From NCBI RefSeq assembly GCF_019083965.1, contig NZ_JAHRCY010000002.1, positions 496,001 through 560,000 of the forward strand: 64,000 bases of DNA, given 5' to 3'. Every line of letters starts with the position of its first letter. Positions within the stretch are counted from its first letter, which is position 1. The notes beneath the pieces are model-generated. The model searched no databases. It saw nothing but the letters and a program-made list of their open reading frames with translations, and was not told where the DNA came from. Below, piece after piece: positions 8,140-17,213 of the stretch. The translations under genes and the position numbers were made by a program. Source of the stretch: Catellatospora tritici. Its GTDB lineage: Bacteria; Actinomycetota; Actinomycetes; Mycobacteriales; Micromonosporaceae.

Positions 8140-9132
8140 TCACCTCAGCTTCGGGTCGAGAGCGTCGCGCAGGGCGTCGCCCATCAGGATGAACGAGAGC
8201 ACCGTGCCCACCAGGAACGCACACGGCACGAGCACGAGGTACGGGTACTCGAAGAAGTACTGGATGTGCCCCGCGATCATGACGCCCCAGGAGACGGCCG
8301 GCGCCTGCAGACCGGCGCCGAGGAAGGTCAGCGTCGCCTCCGCCGCGATGAACGAGCCCAGCGCGATGGTGGCCACCACGATCACCGGAGCGATCGCGTT
8401 CGGCAGGATGTGCCGGAACATGATCCGCGAGTTCGTCGCACCAAGCGCCTTGGCCGCGTGGACGAAGTCGAGGTTCTTGGCCGCCAGCACACTGCCACGC
8501 ATGATTCGCGTGACGCCGACCCAGCCGAGGATGACCAGCACGACCGCGATGACGATCACCTGGCTGTTCTGGCTGCGGGTCATCAGCTCGCTCTTGCGCA
8601 TGACCGTGAGGAACACCAGCGCACCCAGCAGGTACGGCAGCGAGTAGATCATGTCCGCGATACGGGAGACGATCGCGTCGACCCAGCCGCCGAAGAAACC
8701 CGACAGCACGCCCAGGGTCACGCCCAGGAAGGTGATGCCGAAGGTCGCCAGCAGCGCGATGAGCAGCGACGGCCGCACCCCGTAGACGATGTGCGACCAG
8801 TAGTCGCAGCCGTTCACGCTGGTGCCGAGCAGGTGGTCGCCGGTGAAGGGCGAGACCTTCGACTGCTTGATGTCGCAGATCGTGGGGTCCTTGCTGGTCC
8901 ACAACTTGGGCACGATCGCCATCGACACCATCAGCAGGATGTATGCCAGGGAGATCATGAATGCCGGGTTGCGGACGAGCTCGCGCACGGCGTCCGACCA
9001 GAGACTGGCGTTGCGCTCCTTCGCGGGCTCGTTGCGCAGGTCCTTGGCCGGGACCGGGTCGGACGGCGTGGCCTGGGCCACCACCGGCGCGGACGTGGTC
9101 GCGATGAAGGAGCTGTTGTCCATGTCACTCAT
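8140..9132 (-). CDS. dppC: oligo/dipeptide ABC importer permease (DppC/OppC type)
   Basis: 330 residues. A cytoplasmic head of ~60 residues is followed by a first membrane segment (MISLAYILLMVSMAIVP), a periplasmic-type loop, then five segments in the BPD_transp_1 domain. The EAA-loop signature that docks the ATPases is visible as AAKALGATNSRIMFRHILPN. OppC proteins characteristically carry the N-terminal extension seen here. It overlaps the dppB gene by 8 bp. Confidence 0.9.
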   Translation of the reverse strand: MSDMDNSSFIATTSAPVVAQATPSDPVPAKDLRNEPAKERNASLWSDAVRELVRNPAFMISLAYILLMVSMAIVPKLWTSKDPTICDIKQSKVSPFTGDHLLGTSVNGCDYWSHIVYGVRPSLLIALLATFGITFLGVTLGVLSGFFGGWVDAIVSRIADMIYSLPYLLGALVFLTVMRKSELMTRSQNSQVIVIAVVLVILGWVGVTRIMRGSVLAAKNLDFVHAAKALGATNSRIMFRHILPNAIAPVIVVATIALGSFIAAEATLTFLGAGLQAPAVSWGVMIAGHIQYFFEYPYLVLVPCAFLVGTVLSFILMGDALRDALDPKLR

Positions 9133-10159
9133 AGCGGATCCTCGGATCGAGCACGGCGTAGAGCAGGTCCACCAGCAGCGTGATGGTGAGGTATGCCAAC
9201 ACCAGCATGGTCGTGATGCCGATCAGCACCATCGATTCGCCCTGGAAGATGGCGCGACCGATCTGGTTGCCGACGCCGGGCACGTTGAAGATGCCCTCGG
9301 TGATGATCGCGCCGGTCAGGTAGACCGCGACCGACAGGCCGAGGTTCGTGACGACCGGGATCAGCGAGTTGCGCAGCGTGTGCACACCGATGACCCGCTT
9401 GTTGGTCAGACCCTTGGCCCGCGCGGTGCGCACGAAGTCGGCCCGCAGGTTCTCCTGCACGCTCGTACGCGTCAGACGCGCGGTGGCGGCCAGGCCCAGC
9501 AGACCGAGCACCACACCTGGGATCAGCAAGCTGGCGAAGGGATACTCGATCTTGTACGCGGCGCCGAACACGCCCCGGGATATGACTTCCGGGACCCACT
9601 CCTGCGTTCGTAGCCAGTTGCCGAACTTGACGCTGACGAACAGCTGCACCAGCAGGCCGAGCACGAAGACGGGGACCGAGATCACCAGAACCGTGCCGAT
9701 CTTCACGACGTAGTCCATGAAGCCGCCGCTGCGCATGCCGGCCAGCACGCCGGCGAGGATGCCGATGATGGCCTCGACCAGGAACGCGATCAGGGTGATC
9801 TTGAGGGTGTACGGGAGCGCGGAGGAGACGATGTCGGTCACCTCACGGAACCGCAGGTTGGTACCGAAGTCCCCCTGCAGGTAGCCGCTGAAGTGTCCGT
9901 TCGACGGCAGTACGCCGATCCGCTGGAAGAAGAGTTCGAAACAGGGATCTCCGGGCCGCTTCAGGCAGGGGTCGTCCAGCCTGAGCTTGCGGGTGATGGC
10001 CTCGACCGTCGCGGGCGATGGGGTGCGATCACCGAAGAGCGCGCGAACCGGGTTACCGGTGAGCTGCATGCCCACCGAGGTCAGGTAGTGAAGGAGGAAC
10101 AACGTTCCTAGGACCGTGGGAATGAACTGCAGCAACCGTCGAATGACGTAGCGTCCCAC
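9125..10159 (-). CDS. dppB: oligo/dipeptide ABC importer permease (DppB/OppB type)
   Basis: 344 residues from a GTG at 10159, with a GAGGAGGA Shine-Dalgarno 6 nt upstream; an in-frame start 24 bp further upstream would overlap that ribosome site. The first segment (YVIRRLLQFIPTVLGTLFLL) is the classic OppB start; a periplasmic loop and a five-helix BPD_transp_1 core follow, with the EAA-loop TARAKGLTNKRVIGVHTLRN. Forms the translocation pore with DppC. A hairpin between dppA and dppB probably lowers its expression relative to the binding protein. Confidence 0.9.
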   Translation of the reverse strand: MGRYVIRRLLQFIPTVLGTLFLLHYLTSVGMQLTGNPVRALFGDRTPSPATVEAITRKLRLDDPCLKRPGDPCFELFFQRIGVLPSNGHFSGYLQGDFGTNLRFREVTDIVSSALPYTLKITLIAFLVEAIIGILAGVLAGMRSGGFMDYVVKIGTVLVISVPVFVLGLLVQLFVSVKFGNWLRTQEWVPEVISRGVFGAAYKIEYPFASLLIPGVVLGLLGLAATARLTRTSVQENLRADFVRTARAKGLTNKRVIGVHTLRNSLIPVVTNLGLSVAVYLTGAIITEGIFNVPGVGNQIGRAIFQGESMVLIGITTMLVLAYLTITLLVDLLYAVLDPRIRYE

Positions 10160-10184
10160 CTCTGGTCCTCCTCTCGGAGCCATC

Positions 10185-10221
10185 GGGGCGGTGGGGAACC
10201 GGTCCGGTTCCCCACCGCCCC
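10185..10221 (-). terminator. intercistronic hairpin between binding protein and permease genes
   Basis: GGGGCGGTGGGGAACC (10185-10200) pairs exactly with GGTTCCCCACCGCCCC (10206-10221). There is no long T-run, so partial termination or mRNA 3'-end protection that favours the binding protein is more likely than full termination. Confidence 0.65.
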
Positions 10222-10255
10222 GCGTGAGTGTGGATCAGATCAAGCGATCAGGAGA

Positions 10256-11884
10256 TCACTTGGCGGGGTTGAGGACGACCTTGTCGTACTCGACGCCCGA
10301 GATGGGGTTGAAGACGAAGGTCTTGACGTTCTCGCTGTACACGTCCGTCGTCATGCCGAACCACATCGGGATGACCGGCAGGTCGTCGACGATGATGTCC
10401 TCGGCCTGCTGGTAGAACTTGACGCCCTCGTCCTGCGTCTTGGCACCGTTACCCTGCTCGACGAGCGCGTCGAAGGCCGGGTTGGTGTAGCCGCTGGCGT
10501 TCGAGGAACCACCGGTGCCGTACAGCGGCGCCAGGTAGGTCTCGAACCACGGGTAGTCCGGGCCCCAGCCGAGACGGAACGGGCCGTCGAACTTGTGCGC
10601 GTCGCCCTTGGCCAGGTACTCCGGGAACTGGAGGGTGGTGTTGAGCTCGTAGTCGATGCCCAGGTCCTTCTTCCAGCCGTCGCCGACCGCCTGCATCCAC
10701 TTCTCGTGGCCCGCACCGGCGTTCGCCCACAGGGTGATCTTGCCACCCTTCCAGCCGCCCGCCGCGTCCAGGATCTGCTTGGCCTTGACCGGGTCGTACT
10801 TGCAGTTCGGGCAGGCGCCGTCACGGTAGCCGAGGAAGTTCGGGCTCACGACACCCTGAGCGGCCGAGAAGCGGCCGTCGAACACCGCGTCGATGATCGC
10901 CTGACGGTCGATCGCCAGCGACAGCGCCTGACGGATCTGCTTGTTCTGGAACCGCGGGTCGTTCAGCGGGATGCCGACGTAGGTGAAGTTGTTGCTCGGC
11001 TTCTGGAAGAAGCGGTCACCGTAGGCAGCCTTGGCGGCCTTGACCTCAGCCGAGGGAACAGCCTCGAAGATGTCCAGCTCGCCGGCCTTGAAGTCGGCGT
11101 AGCCCGTGTCCTGCTTGTCGTAGATCTTGAAGGTCAGGGTGTCAGCCTTGCCCTTCGAGGCGGTCCAGCCGTCGTTGCGCGACAGCTTCACCTGGACGTT
11201 GTGCTCCCAGGAGCCCTCGATCTTGTAGGGGCCGTTGCTGATCGGCTTCTCGGTGCAGCCCTTGACGTCCGCGAGGCACGCCTTGGCGACCGGGAAGTAA
11301 CCCGAGTAGCCGACCTGGGCCGGGAAGCCCGAGAAGGCCTTCTTCAGGGTGACCTCGAAGCTCAGGTCGTCGATCTTCTTCAGACCCGAGAGGGTCTTGG
11401 CGGCCGGCTCCGGCGCCGTCTTCGGGCCGTCACCGTCCGGGTCGGTCGACTGCAGCTCGTCGTAGCCGGCGATGCCGGACAGGAAGTACGAGTTGGTCGC
11501 GGCGTTCGGACCGTACGCGGTGAAGTTCCACGAGTCGATGAAGCTGTCAGCGGTCACAGCCTCGTCGTTGGTGAACTTGAAGCCGGACTTGAGCTTGATC
11601 GTCCAGACCTTGTTGTCCGTCGAGGTGATCGAGTCCGCGATCACGTTGACCGGCGCGCCCTTGGCGTCGTACTCCACCAGGCCCTTGTACAGCTGGCGGA
11701 TGATGACGATCGACGGGTTGTCGTCGGCCATCGGCGGGAACAGGCTCGCCGGCTCGGACGCGAAGATCCGGAGTTCGCCGCCGGTGTCGCTCGGCGTCTC
11801 GGCATCGGGGGTGCTGGTACAACCAGCGGCAATCAGCGCGACAGCGGCGGTAGCCACCACTGCCTTAAGGGAATTCCCGCGCAT
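10256..11884 (-). CDS. dppA: peptide ABC importer substrate-binding lipoprotein (SBP family 5)
   Basis: 542 residues. The signal peptide ends in the lipobox LIAAGC, so the mature protein is a lipoprotein attached outside the membrane. The body is an SBP_bac_5 domain with VWTIKLKSGFKFTNDEAVTADSF-type family sequence near residue 100 and NPRFQNKQIRQALSLAIDR-like text centrally. The start ATG has GAGGAGG 8 nt upstream. First gene of the dppABCDF operon; the 250 bases upstream (11885-12134) should hold the promoter, but no clear -35/-10 was identified. Ligand unknown; family members bind peptides, nickel complexes or opines. Confidence 0.9.
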   Translation of the reverse strand: MRGNSLKAVVATAAVALIAAGCTSTPDAETPSDTGGELRIFASEPASLFPPMADDNPSIVIIRQLYKGLVEYDAKGAPVNVIADSITSTDNKVWTIKLKSGFKFTNDEAVTADSFIDSWNFTAYGPNAATNSYFLSGIAGYDELQSTDPDGDGPKTAPEPAAKTLSGLKKIDDLSFEVTLKKAFSGFPAQVGYSGYFPVAKACLADVKGCTEKPISNGPYKIEGSWEHNVQVKLSRNDGWTASKGKADTLTFKIYDKQDTGYADFKAGELDIFEAVPSAEVKAAKAAYGDRFFQKPSNNFTYVGIPLNDPRFQNKQIRQALSLAIDRQAIIDAVFDGRFSAAQGVVSPNFLGYRDGACPNCKYDPVKAKQILDAAGGWKGGKITLWANAGAGHEKWMQAVGDGWKKDLGIDYELNTTLQFPEYLAKGDAHKFDGPFRLGWGPDYPWFETYLAPLYGTGGSSNASGYTNPAFDALVEQGNGAKTQDEGVKFYQQAEDIIVDDLPVIPMWFGMTTDVYSENVKTFVFNPISGVEYDKVVLNPAK

Positions 11885-12134
11885 TCGTGTGCCTCCTCAG
11901 GCGCTCACGAGGGGGTGTGAGGTGGCCACACTTTCGCACCCCTCGACGCACGCCGGGAAGGCCCTGATACCAACCCGTTACCGAGACGGGACGACGCCGA
12001 TACCGCGTCAAGCAACTTTCTTGATCGACGGAAAACGCTCTGAACAGCGGAGATTGGGCAGGTCGGCGCGGGTGTTGATCGAGAATCGAAACATGGAGGT
12101 AACTGGCATCTCACAGATTGGGCGATACAGAGCG

Positions 12135-12782
12135 TTACACAAGGCGTCGATCTGCTGCCCAACGCGACAATTCGTACCGGTTGGACATCTGCAACTTCCG
12201 GAGCACGTTCGACACGTGGGTCTCCACCGTCTTGATCGAGATGAACAGCTCCTTCGCGATCTCCTTGTAGGCGTAGCCCCGCGCCAGCAGCCGCAGCACC
12301 TCCCGCTCCCGGTTGGTCAGCTGGTCCAGTTCGGGATCGGCCACCGGCGCGTCCGGCCGCGCCGCGAAGGCGTCCAGCACGAACCCGGCCAGCCGCGGCG
12401 AGAAGACCGCGTCCCCGTCGGCCACCCGCCGGATCGCGTCCACCAGGTCGTCCGGCGAGATCGTCTTGGTGACGTAACCCCTTGCCCCGGCCCGGATCAG
12501 GCCGATCACATCCTCGGCCGCGTCCGACACCGACAGGGCCAGGAAACGGACCTGCGGCTGGGTCTTACGCACCGCCTCCAGCACCGCGCGGCCGCCGCCG
12601 TCGGGCATGTGGACGTCCAGCAGCACCACGTCCGGCACCGTCGAGCCGATCATCGAAACCGCCTGGGCCACGGTCGCCGCCTCGCCGACCACGTCGACGT
12701 GCGCGCCCAGCTCGGCCCGCACCCCCGCCCGGAACATGCCGTGGTCGTCGACCAGGAACACCCGCAAGCGCTGCTCGCTCAT
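12135..12782 (-). CDS. NarL/LuxR-type response regulator
   Basis: 215 residues. Receiver domain with the acidic pair in VFLVDDHGMF, phosphoacceptor aspartate in VVLLDVHMP, and conserved Ser/Lys (LALSVSD, YVTKTISPDD). The C-terminal LuxR helix-turn-helix reads LTNREREVLRLLARGYAYKEIAKELFISIKTVETHVSNVLRKL when pieced together. The ATG at 12782 is chosen because the receiver begins right after it; upstream sequence in this frame is Arg/Gly-rich and belongs to the kinase gene. It starts 8 bp after the kinase stop, so the two form a two-component pair. Confidence 0.92.
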   Translation of the reverse strand: MSEQRLRVFLVDDHGMFRAGVRAELGAHVDVVGEAATVAQAVSMIGSTVPDVVLLDVHMPDGGGRAVLEAVRKTQPQVRFLALSVSDAAEDVIGLIRAGARGYVTKTISPDDLVDAIRRVADGDAVFSPRLAGFVLDAFAARPDAPVADPELDQLTNREREVLRLLARGYAYKEIAKELFISIKTVETHVSNVLRKLQMSNRYELSRWAADRRLV

Positions 12783-12790
12783 ATATATCC

Positions 12791-14029
12791 CTACTCCTCT
12801 TTCAAGGACGTGACGGCCACACTCAACCTGACCTCGGTGCCCTCGCCGACCGAGCTGCGGATCTCGGCCTGGCCGCCGTGCCGGGCCATCCGTCCGATGA
12901 TCGATCCTCGTACGCCGTGGCGCCGTTCCTCCACCGCGGTCGGGTCGAAGCCCTTGCCCCGGTCGCGCACGTACACGCTCAGCATCGTGGGCTCCACCTC
13001 GGCGTACAGCGAGACGGTCTTGACCTGGGCGTGGCGCGCCGCGTTCACCAGGGCCTCGCGCGCGGCCGCGACCAGCGCCGCGGCCCGCTCGTCGACCTTG
13101 CGGTCGCCCACCACGACCGCCTCCACGACGATCCCGTAGGTATCCTCCACCTCCGCCGCGGCCTGCTGCAACGCCGCCGCGAAGTGCTCGGTCGGCGAGC
13201 CGGTGGGCTGGTAGAGCCAGTTGCGCAGGCTGCGTTCCTGACCGCGGGCCAGCCGGGTGACGGCGGCTTGGTCGGCGGCGTTTCGCTGGATCAGCGCGAG
13301 CGTGTGCAGCACCTGGTCGTGGACCATCGCGGCCAGTTCGGCCCGCTCCTGCTCGCGGATGCGGCCCTCCCGCTCCGAGCGCAGCGCGGTCAGCATCCGC
13401 CACAGCAGCGGCGCCGCGACCAGACCCACGCCCGCCAGCGCCACCAGCGCGAATGCCACCGCGATCCACAGATCGCCCCAGCTGATCGCACCGAGCGTCT
13501 TCGGGGAGTAGATGACGATAACGCCGATCATGCCGACGGCGACGAGGACCCCGCCACCGAGGAAGCGCAGCAGGTACATGCGCCGGTCGCCGTCGGACAG
13601 GGCGGCCAGCCAGGGCGCGTTCGGGGAGGCGTCGCTCCAGCGCTGCCGCCGGTCCGGGTCGGCCTGGTGCCAGATGATGCCCGCGCCCACCGCGACCAGC
13701 GCCACCAGCCAGCCGACGGACATGCCGATGCCGCCGTCCCGGTTGATCAGCACACTGACCGTCATCAGCGCGAACCCGGCCAGCAGGTACGGCACCAGGT
13801 GGATCGACGGGCGCCGGGGGCCGGTGTCCTCGCCCGCTGCCATGACCGCCCAGAAGACGGCGTACAGCAGCGCGCCCAGGCCGTTGACGGGCAGCAGGAG
13901 CAGGAAGATGATGCGGACCAGCGTCGGCGACAGGCGGACGTGCGCGGCGATGCCACCGGCGACCCCCGCGACCAGACGGTCGGAGCGGGAACGGGTCAGC
14001 CGGGGGGTCTCGGGCACGGAGGTCGACAC
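12791..14029 (-). CDS. PspC-domain sensor histidine kinase
   Basis: 412 residues from GTG 14029. An N-terminal PspC-like domain (RLVAGVAGGIAAHVRLSPTL, residues ~18-37) leads into five or so membrane segments (residues ~37-210). The kinase core follows: phosphoacceptor H237 in AAMVHDQVLHTL, N-box ALVNAARHA, G1 RDRGKGFD and G2 in IGRMARHGG...GEGTEVRL. PspC modules sense or respond to envelope stress in other bacteria. The same module occurs in the divergent gene at 14164, so the kinase-regulator pair probably controls that operon. Start is moderately certain; the frame is open for another 75 codons upstream. Confidence 0.88.
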   Translation of the reverse strand: MSTSVPETPRLTRSRSDRLVAGVAGGIAAHVRLSPTLVRIIFLLLLPVNGLGALLYAVFWAVMAAGEDTGPRRPSIHLVPYLLAGFALMTVSVLINRDGGIGMSVGWLVALVAVGAGIIWHQADPDRRQRWSDASPNAPWLAALSDGDRRMYLLRFLGGGVLVAVGMIGVIVIYSPKTLGAISWGDLWIAVAFALVALAGVGLVAAPLLWRMLTALRSEREGRIREQERAELAAMVHDQVLHTLALIQRNAADQAAVTRLARGQERSLRNWLYQPTGSPTEHFAAALQQAAAEVEDTYGIVVEAVVVGDRKVDERAAALVAAAREALVNAARHAQVKTVSLYAEVEPTMLSVYVRDRGKGFDPTAVEERRHGVRGSIIGRMARHGGQAEIRSSVGEGTEVRLSVAVTSLKEE

Positions 14030-14163
14030 GTGATCGATCGTGTCACGGCGGGCGCGCGAGCGCCCACGGGTGAGACCCCCAGATACTGTGACGTCCTTTC
14101 TCAGGGTGCGCTCAGGGTCCGGTCCTGAGGCGGGTCGGGCCAGCTCAGCCTCACTATCGACGT

Positions 14164-15498
14164 ATGAACGATGAGACCGCGACTCCCCCTCGTGGTGACG
14201 GCCCCGGTGACGACGGCGCGACGCAGCCGCCCCCCGCGGGTGCCGCCACCGCACCGCCGACCGACCAGGCCCCGCCTGGCCCCGGCGCGGCCCCGTACGT
14301 CTCCTGGGCGGCCGGGTACGACCTGATCCGACCCCGGCACGGCCGCTACCTCGCGGGTGTGTGCGGGGCGCTGGGACGGGCCACCAAGACCGACCCGCTG
14401 CTGTGGCGGGTGCTGATCGGCGTGTTGTCGATCTTCGGCATCGGCATCATCGTGTACCTCGCGGTGTGGCTGCTCACCCCGGCCGAGGGCGACACCGCCT
14501 CCCCCCTGGAGGCGCTGTTCGGCCGGGGCTACTCGACCACCTCGTCGACGGTGACCCTGGTGCTCGGCGTAGTGGCGGTGTTCGTGCTCGGCGGGGTCAC
14601 CAACAGCTTCGAGATGGCCGTGATCGCGGCGATCGGGCTGGTGGTGGCCGCCCTGGTGGTCAGCCGCAGCAACGGCGGCCGCCCGTCCCGCCCGGGGGTG
14701 AGCTACCTGCCCCCGCAGTACGCCGCCCCGCACCAGCCCGCCCCGGAGTACGCCGCGGCGGCGACCGCACCGGCGACGGTGACGGCGGTGCTGCCCGGCG
14801 AGCCGACGGGTTACCGCCCGCCGTTCGCCCCGCACGGGCCGTACGCTCCGACGCCGCCGCCTCCGCCGCCCCCGCTGCCGGTCAAGCCCCGGCCGGAGCC
14901 CTCGCGGCTGGGTCGGCTGATCTTCGGAGTGGTCCTGATCGCCCTCGGCCTGCTGGCCATGGTCGACATGACCGGGATCTCCATCCCGGGCACCGTGTAC
15001 GTGGCCACCGCGCTGGCCGTGGTGGGCGTGGGCCTGGTCGTCGGGGCATGGCTCGGCCGCGCCCGCGGCTGGATCTTCCTGGGCATCCTGCTCAGCCTGG
15101 CCCTGCCGATGGCCAACGCCGGCGACGACTGGGACCGGGTCCGCAGCCAGGCGGGCAACGTCACCTGGGCGCCGACCAGCCTGGACGACCTGGCCGACCG
15201 GTACGAGCACCGCTTCGGCCAGGCGACGCTCGACCTCACCCAGCTGGACCTGGTCGGCCGCGACACCCGGGTCCGGGCCCAGATCACCGCGGGTGATCTG
15301 CGCATCATCGTCCCGGCCGGGCTCGACGTCACCGTCAACACCGACGTCAACCTGGGCAACGCCGACGTCTTCGGCCGGGAGATCAACGGCGCGGGCGTCA
15401 AGGACACCCAGACCGACTTCGGGGCCGACGGCCCCGGCGGCGGCACCCTGCGCATCGACCTCGACGTCAACGCCGGCAACGCGGAGGTGACCCGGTGA
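14164..15498 (+). CDS. PspC-domain membrane protein with C-terminal cell-wall-response-like domain
   Basis: 444 residues. A Pro/Ala-rich head (~50 residues) is followed by a PspC module (RYLAGVCGALGRATKTDPLL), membrane segments, a Pro-rich linker with a run of eight prolines (~residues 225-235), more membrane segments and a C-terminal beta-rich region (VRAQITAGDLRIIVPAGLDV...). That last region resembles the LiaF/DUF2154-type adhesin-like fold; this is inference from pattern. It overlaps the next gene by 4 bp. Likely an envelope-stress protein partnered with the divergent PspC-kinase system 134 bp away. Confidence 0.8.
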   Translation: MNDETATPPRGDGPGDDGATQPPPAGAATAPPTDQAPPGPGAAPYVSWAAGYDLIRPRHGRYLAGVCGALGRATKTDPLLWRVLIGVLSIFGIGIIVYLAVWLLTPAEGDTASPLEALFGRGYSTTSSTVTLVLGVVAVFVLGGVTNSFEMAVIAAIGLVVAALVVSRSNGGRPSRPGVSYLPPQYAAPHQPAPEYAAAATAPATVTAVLPGEPTGYRPPFAPHGPYAPTPPPPPPPLPVKPRPEPSRLGRLIFGVVLIALGLLAMVDMTGISIPGTVYVATALAVVGVGLVVGAWLGRARGWIFLGILLSLALPMANAGDDWDRVRSQAGNVTWAPTSLDDLADRYEHRFGQATLDLTQLDLVGRDTRVRAQITAGDLRIIVPAGLDVTVNTDVNLGNADVFGREINGAGVKDTQTDFGADGPGGGTLRIDLDVNAGNAEVTR

Positions 15499-15746
15499 AA
15501 ACGCACCGTACCGACTCGGTATCGCTCTTCTTCGGCCTGCTGTTCCTGTTCGTCGCGGGGGCGTTCCTGGCTCGCCGCCTGATCCACGTGGACCTGCCCC
15601 CGCTGGGCTGGTTCGTGGCGGCCGGTCTGATCATCCTCGGGGTGATGGGCGTCCTGGGCGCCCTCACCCCGCGCAGGCAGGACGCGTCGACGGTTGCCGG
15701 CCGCTCGGTGCCCTCCGAAGCGAAGGCGGAGGACGGCACCGACTAA
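15495..15746 (+). CDS. small two-helix membrane protein
   Basis: 83 residues, GTG start overlapping the previous stop (GTGA). Two hydrophobic segments (SLFFGLLFLFVAGAFLARR and LGWFVAAGLIILGVMGVLGAL) with a charged tail. Not recognised as a named family. The 4-bp overlap with the PspC gene indicates co-translation and a shared function at the membrane. Confidence 0.75.
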   Translation: MKTHRTDSVSLFFGLLFLFVAGAFLARRLIHVDLPPLGWFVAAGLIILGVMGVLGALTPRRQDASTVAGRSVPSEAKAEDGTD

Positions 15747-15865
15747 GGCCGCAGCGCCGGCGCGTCGAAAATGCGGCTCCCCTCACCGGTCGAAACCGGC
15801 CGGTGAGGGGAGCTTGTCTATGCTGACCGGTGAACCACCCGGTCAAGACGAGGAGCAGCCGTCCC

Positions 15866-17113
15866 ATGAGCCAGTACCAGCCTGATCGACCCGCCCTCGG
15901 ACCGCTCGGCCAGATCCGCATCGGCGACCGGGCCGCCCGCACCCTGACCGCCGAGCTGGCCCGCCACGGCGGCCCCAAGACCGCCCTGCTGGTGGGTGCG
16001 AGCGCCGACTCGCTGGTGCTCGCCGAGGCGCTGGACGCGCTGCTGCCCGGCGACCGGCTGACCGTGGTCGCCGCCGACGACACCGTGGCCGGACACCTGT
16101 CCACCCTGGGCAGCTTCCTGGCCGAGCGGGTGCAGGTCGTGGCCGACCTCAGCGCCGCCGAGCCCGCCGACCTGGTCATCGTCGCCGAGCCGGTGGTCGG
16201 CTCCGGCGAGGAGGCCCGCACCACCGTCGACCGCCTGAGCAAGTTCGTCGCCGAGGGCGGCCTGCTGATCATCGCCGCGGTGGCCCTGCCCGGCCTGTCC
16301 GGCGGCGCCAACGACGAGCTCGACCGCATCGCCGCCCGCCAGGGCGTCGGCTCCGATCTCGTGCTGCGCAACACGCCGCCGGTGCGGGTGCACCGCCTGC
16401 GCTTCACCGACGTCGACGCGAGCGTCGCGGCCAAGCTCAGCCCGGCCTTCCGCCCCTCCAGCGTCCCCCTGTACGGCGGTATGAACATCGACTCCAACGG
16501 CGTCGCCGCGGCCGGTATCGCGCTCGGCGCCGCCGCCCTGCTCAAGGCCGTCCGGCCGAAGTCGAAGGCGTGGCTGGTGCCCGCCCTGGCCGCCGTTCCG
16601 GTGGCCGCGTTCTTCCGCGACCCCGAGCGCGACATCCCGGCCGACCCGACCGCGGTCGTGGCCGCCAGCGACGGCAAGGTCCTCAGCGTGGAGCACATCT
16701 ACGACGAGCGCTTCGCCGACGAGGAGTTCCTGCGCATCGCGGTGTTCCTGTCCGTGTTCGACGTGCACGTCAACCGGGCACCGGTGGCCGGCAAGGTCGT
16801 CGACTACTTCGTCGAGGACGGCGGGTACGCGGCGGCGATGAAGCCGGAGGCGGAGCACAACGTGGCGGCGTACACGGTGCTGGAGACGCCCGACCGCAGC
16901 CGCGTCGTGGTGGCCCAGCGCACCGGCCTGATCGCGCGTCGGATCGTGCAGCGGGCCCCGATCGGCGCGCTGCTGGCCAAGGGCGAGCGGTTCGGCCTGA
17001 TCCGCTTCGGCTCCCGCACCGACGTGTACCTGCCCGCCGACCGCGCCGAGGCTTTGGTCGCCCCGGGTGACCGGGTGACCGGCGCCGCCACGGTCATCGC
17101 CCGTCTGCGCTGA
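15866..17113 (+). CDS. psd: phosphatidylserine decarboxylase with N-terminal Rossmann-like domain
   Basis: 415 residues. The C-terminal half (~200-415) is a decarboxylase: FFRDPER (249-255), SDGKVLSV, FLSVFDVHVNR (294-304) and the self-cleavage site F-G-S383, where the pyruvoyl cofactor should form. It makes phosphatidylethanolamine from phosphatidylserine at the membrane. The N-terminal ~190 residues resemble a class I methyltransferase fold (TALLVGASADSLVLAEAL), but the glycine-rich loop is poor, so activity is doubtful. ATG 15866 has an AGGAG site; an in-frame GTG at 15830 follows TATGCT by 5 nt and is an alternative leaderless start. Converges with pssA, which makes its substrate. Confidence 0.88.
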   Translation: MSQYQPDRPALGPLGQIRIGDRAARTLTAELARHGGPKTALLVGASADSLVLAEALDALLPGDRLTVVAADDTVAGHLSTLGSFLAERVQVVADLSAAEPADLVIVAEPVVGSGEEARTTVDRLSKFVAEGGLLIIAAVALPGLSGGANDELDRIAARQGVGSDLVLRNTPPVRVHRLRFTDVDASVAAKLSPAFRPSSVPLYGGMNIDSNGVAAAGIALGAAALLKAVRPKSKAWLVPALAAVPVAAFFRDPERDIPADPTAVVAASDGKVLSVEHIYDERFADEEFLRIAVFLSVFDVHVNRAPVAGKVVDYFVEDGGYAAAMKPEAEHNVAAYTVLETPDRSRVVVAQRTGLIARRIVQRAPIGALLAKGERFGLIRFGSRTDVYLPADRAEALVAPGDRVTGAATVIARLR

Positions 17114-17172
17114 CCCGAACGAAAGCGCCGCCCCGAACGAAAAGCGCCGCCCCGAACGAAAAGCGCCGCCCC
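17114..17172. repeat. three tandem ~20-bp direct repeats before a terminator
   Basis: The unit CCCGAACGAAAAGCGCCGC is repeated three times head to tail right after the psd stop (first copy one A shorter). The last copy runs into the terminator stem, so duplicated terminator-edge DNA is the likely origin. Confidence 0.85.
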
Positions 17173-17195
17173 GGTCCACTGGACCGGGGCGGCGC
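17163..17195. terminator. bidirectional terminator between psd and pssA
   Basis: GCGCCGCCCCGGTCC (17163-17177), loop ACT, exact complement (17181-17195), then TCTT. A perfect 15-bp stem lying between convergent genes. Confidence 0.85.
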
Positions 17196-17213
17196 GTCTT
17201 GCTATCGGCGGAT

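Noticed and set aside
17114..17172. Tandem repeats as a CRISPR array
   Set aside because: Units abut without spacers and run into a terminator; no cas gene in the window.
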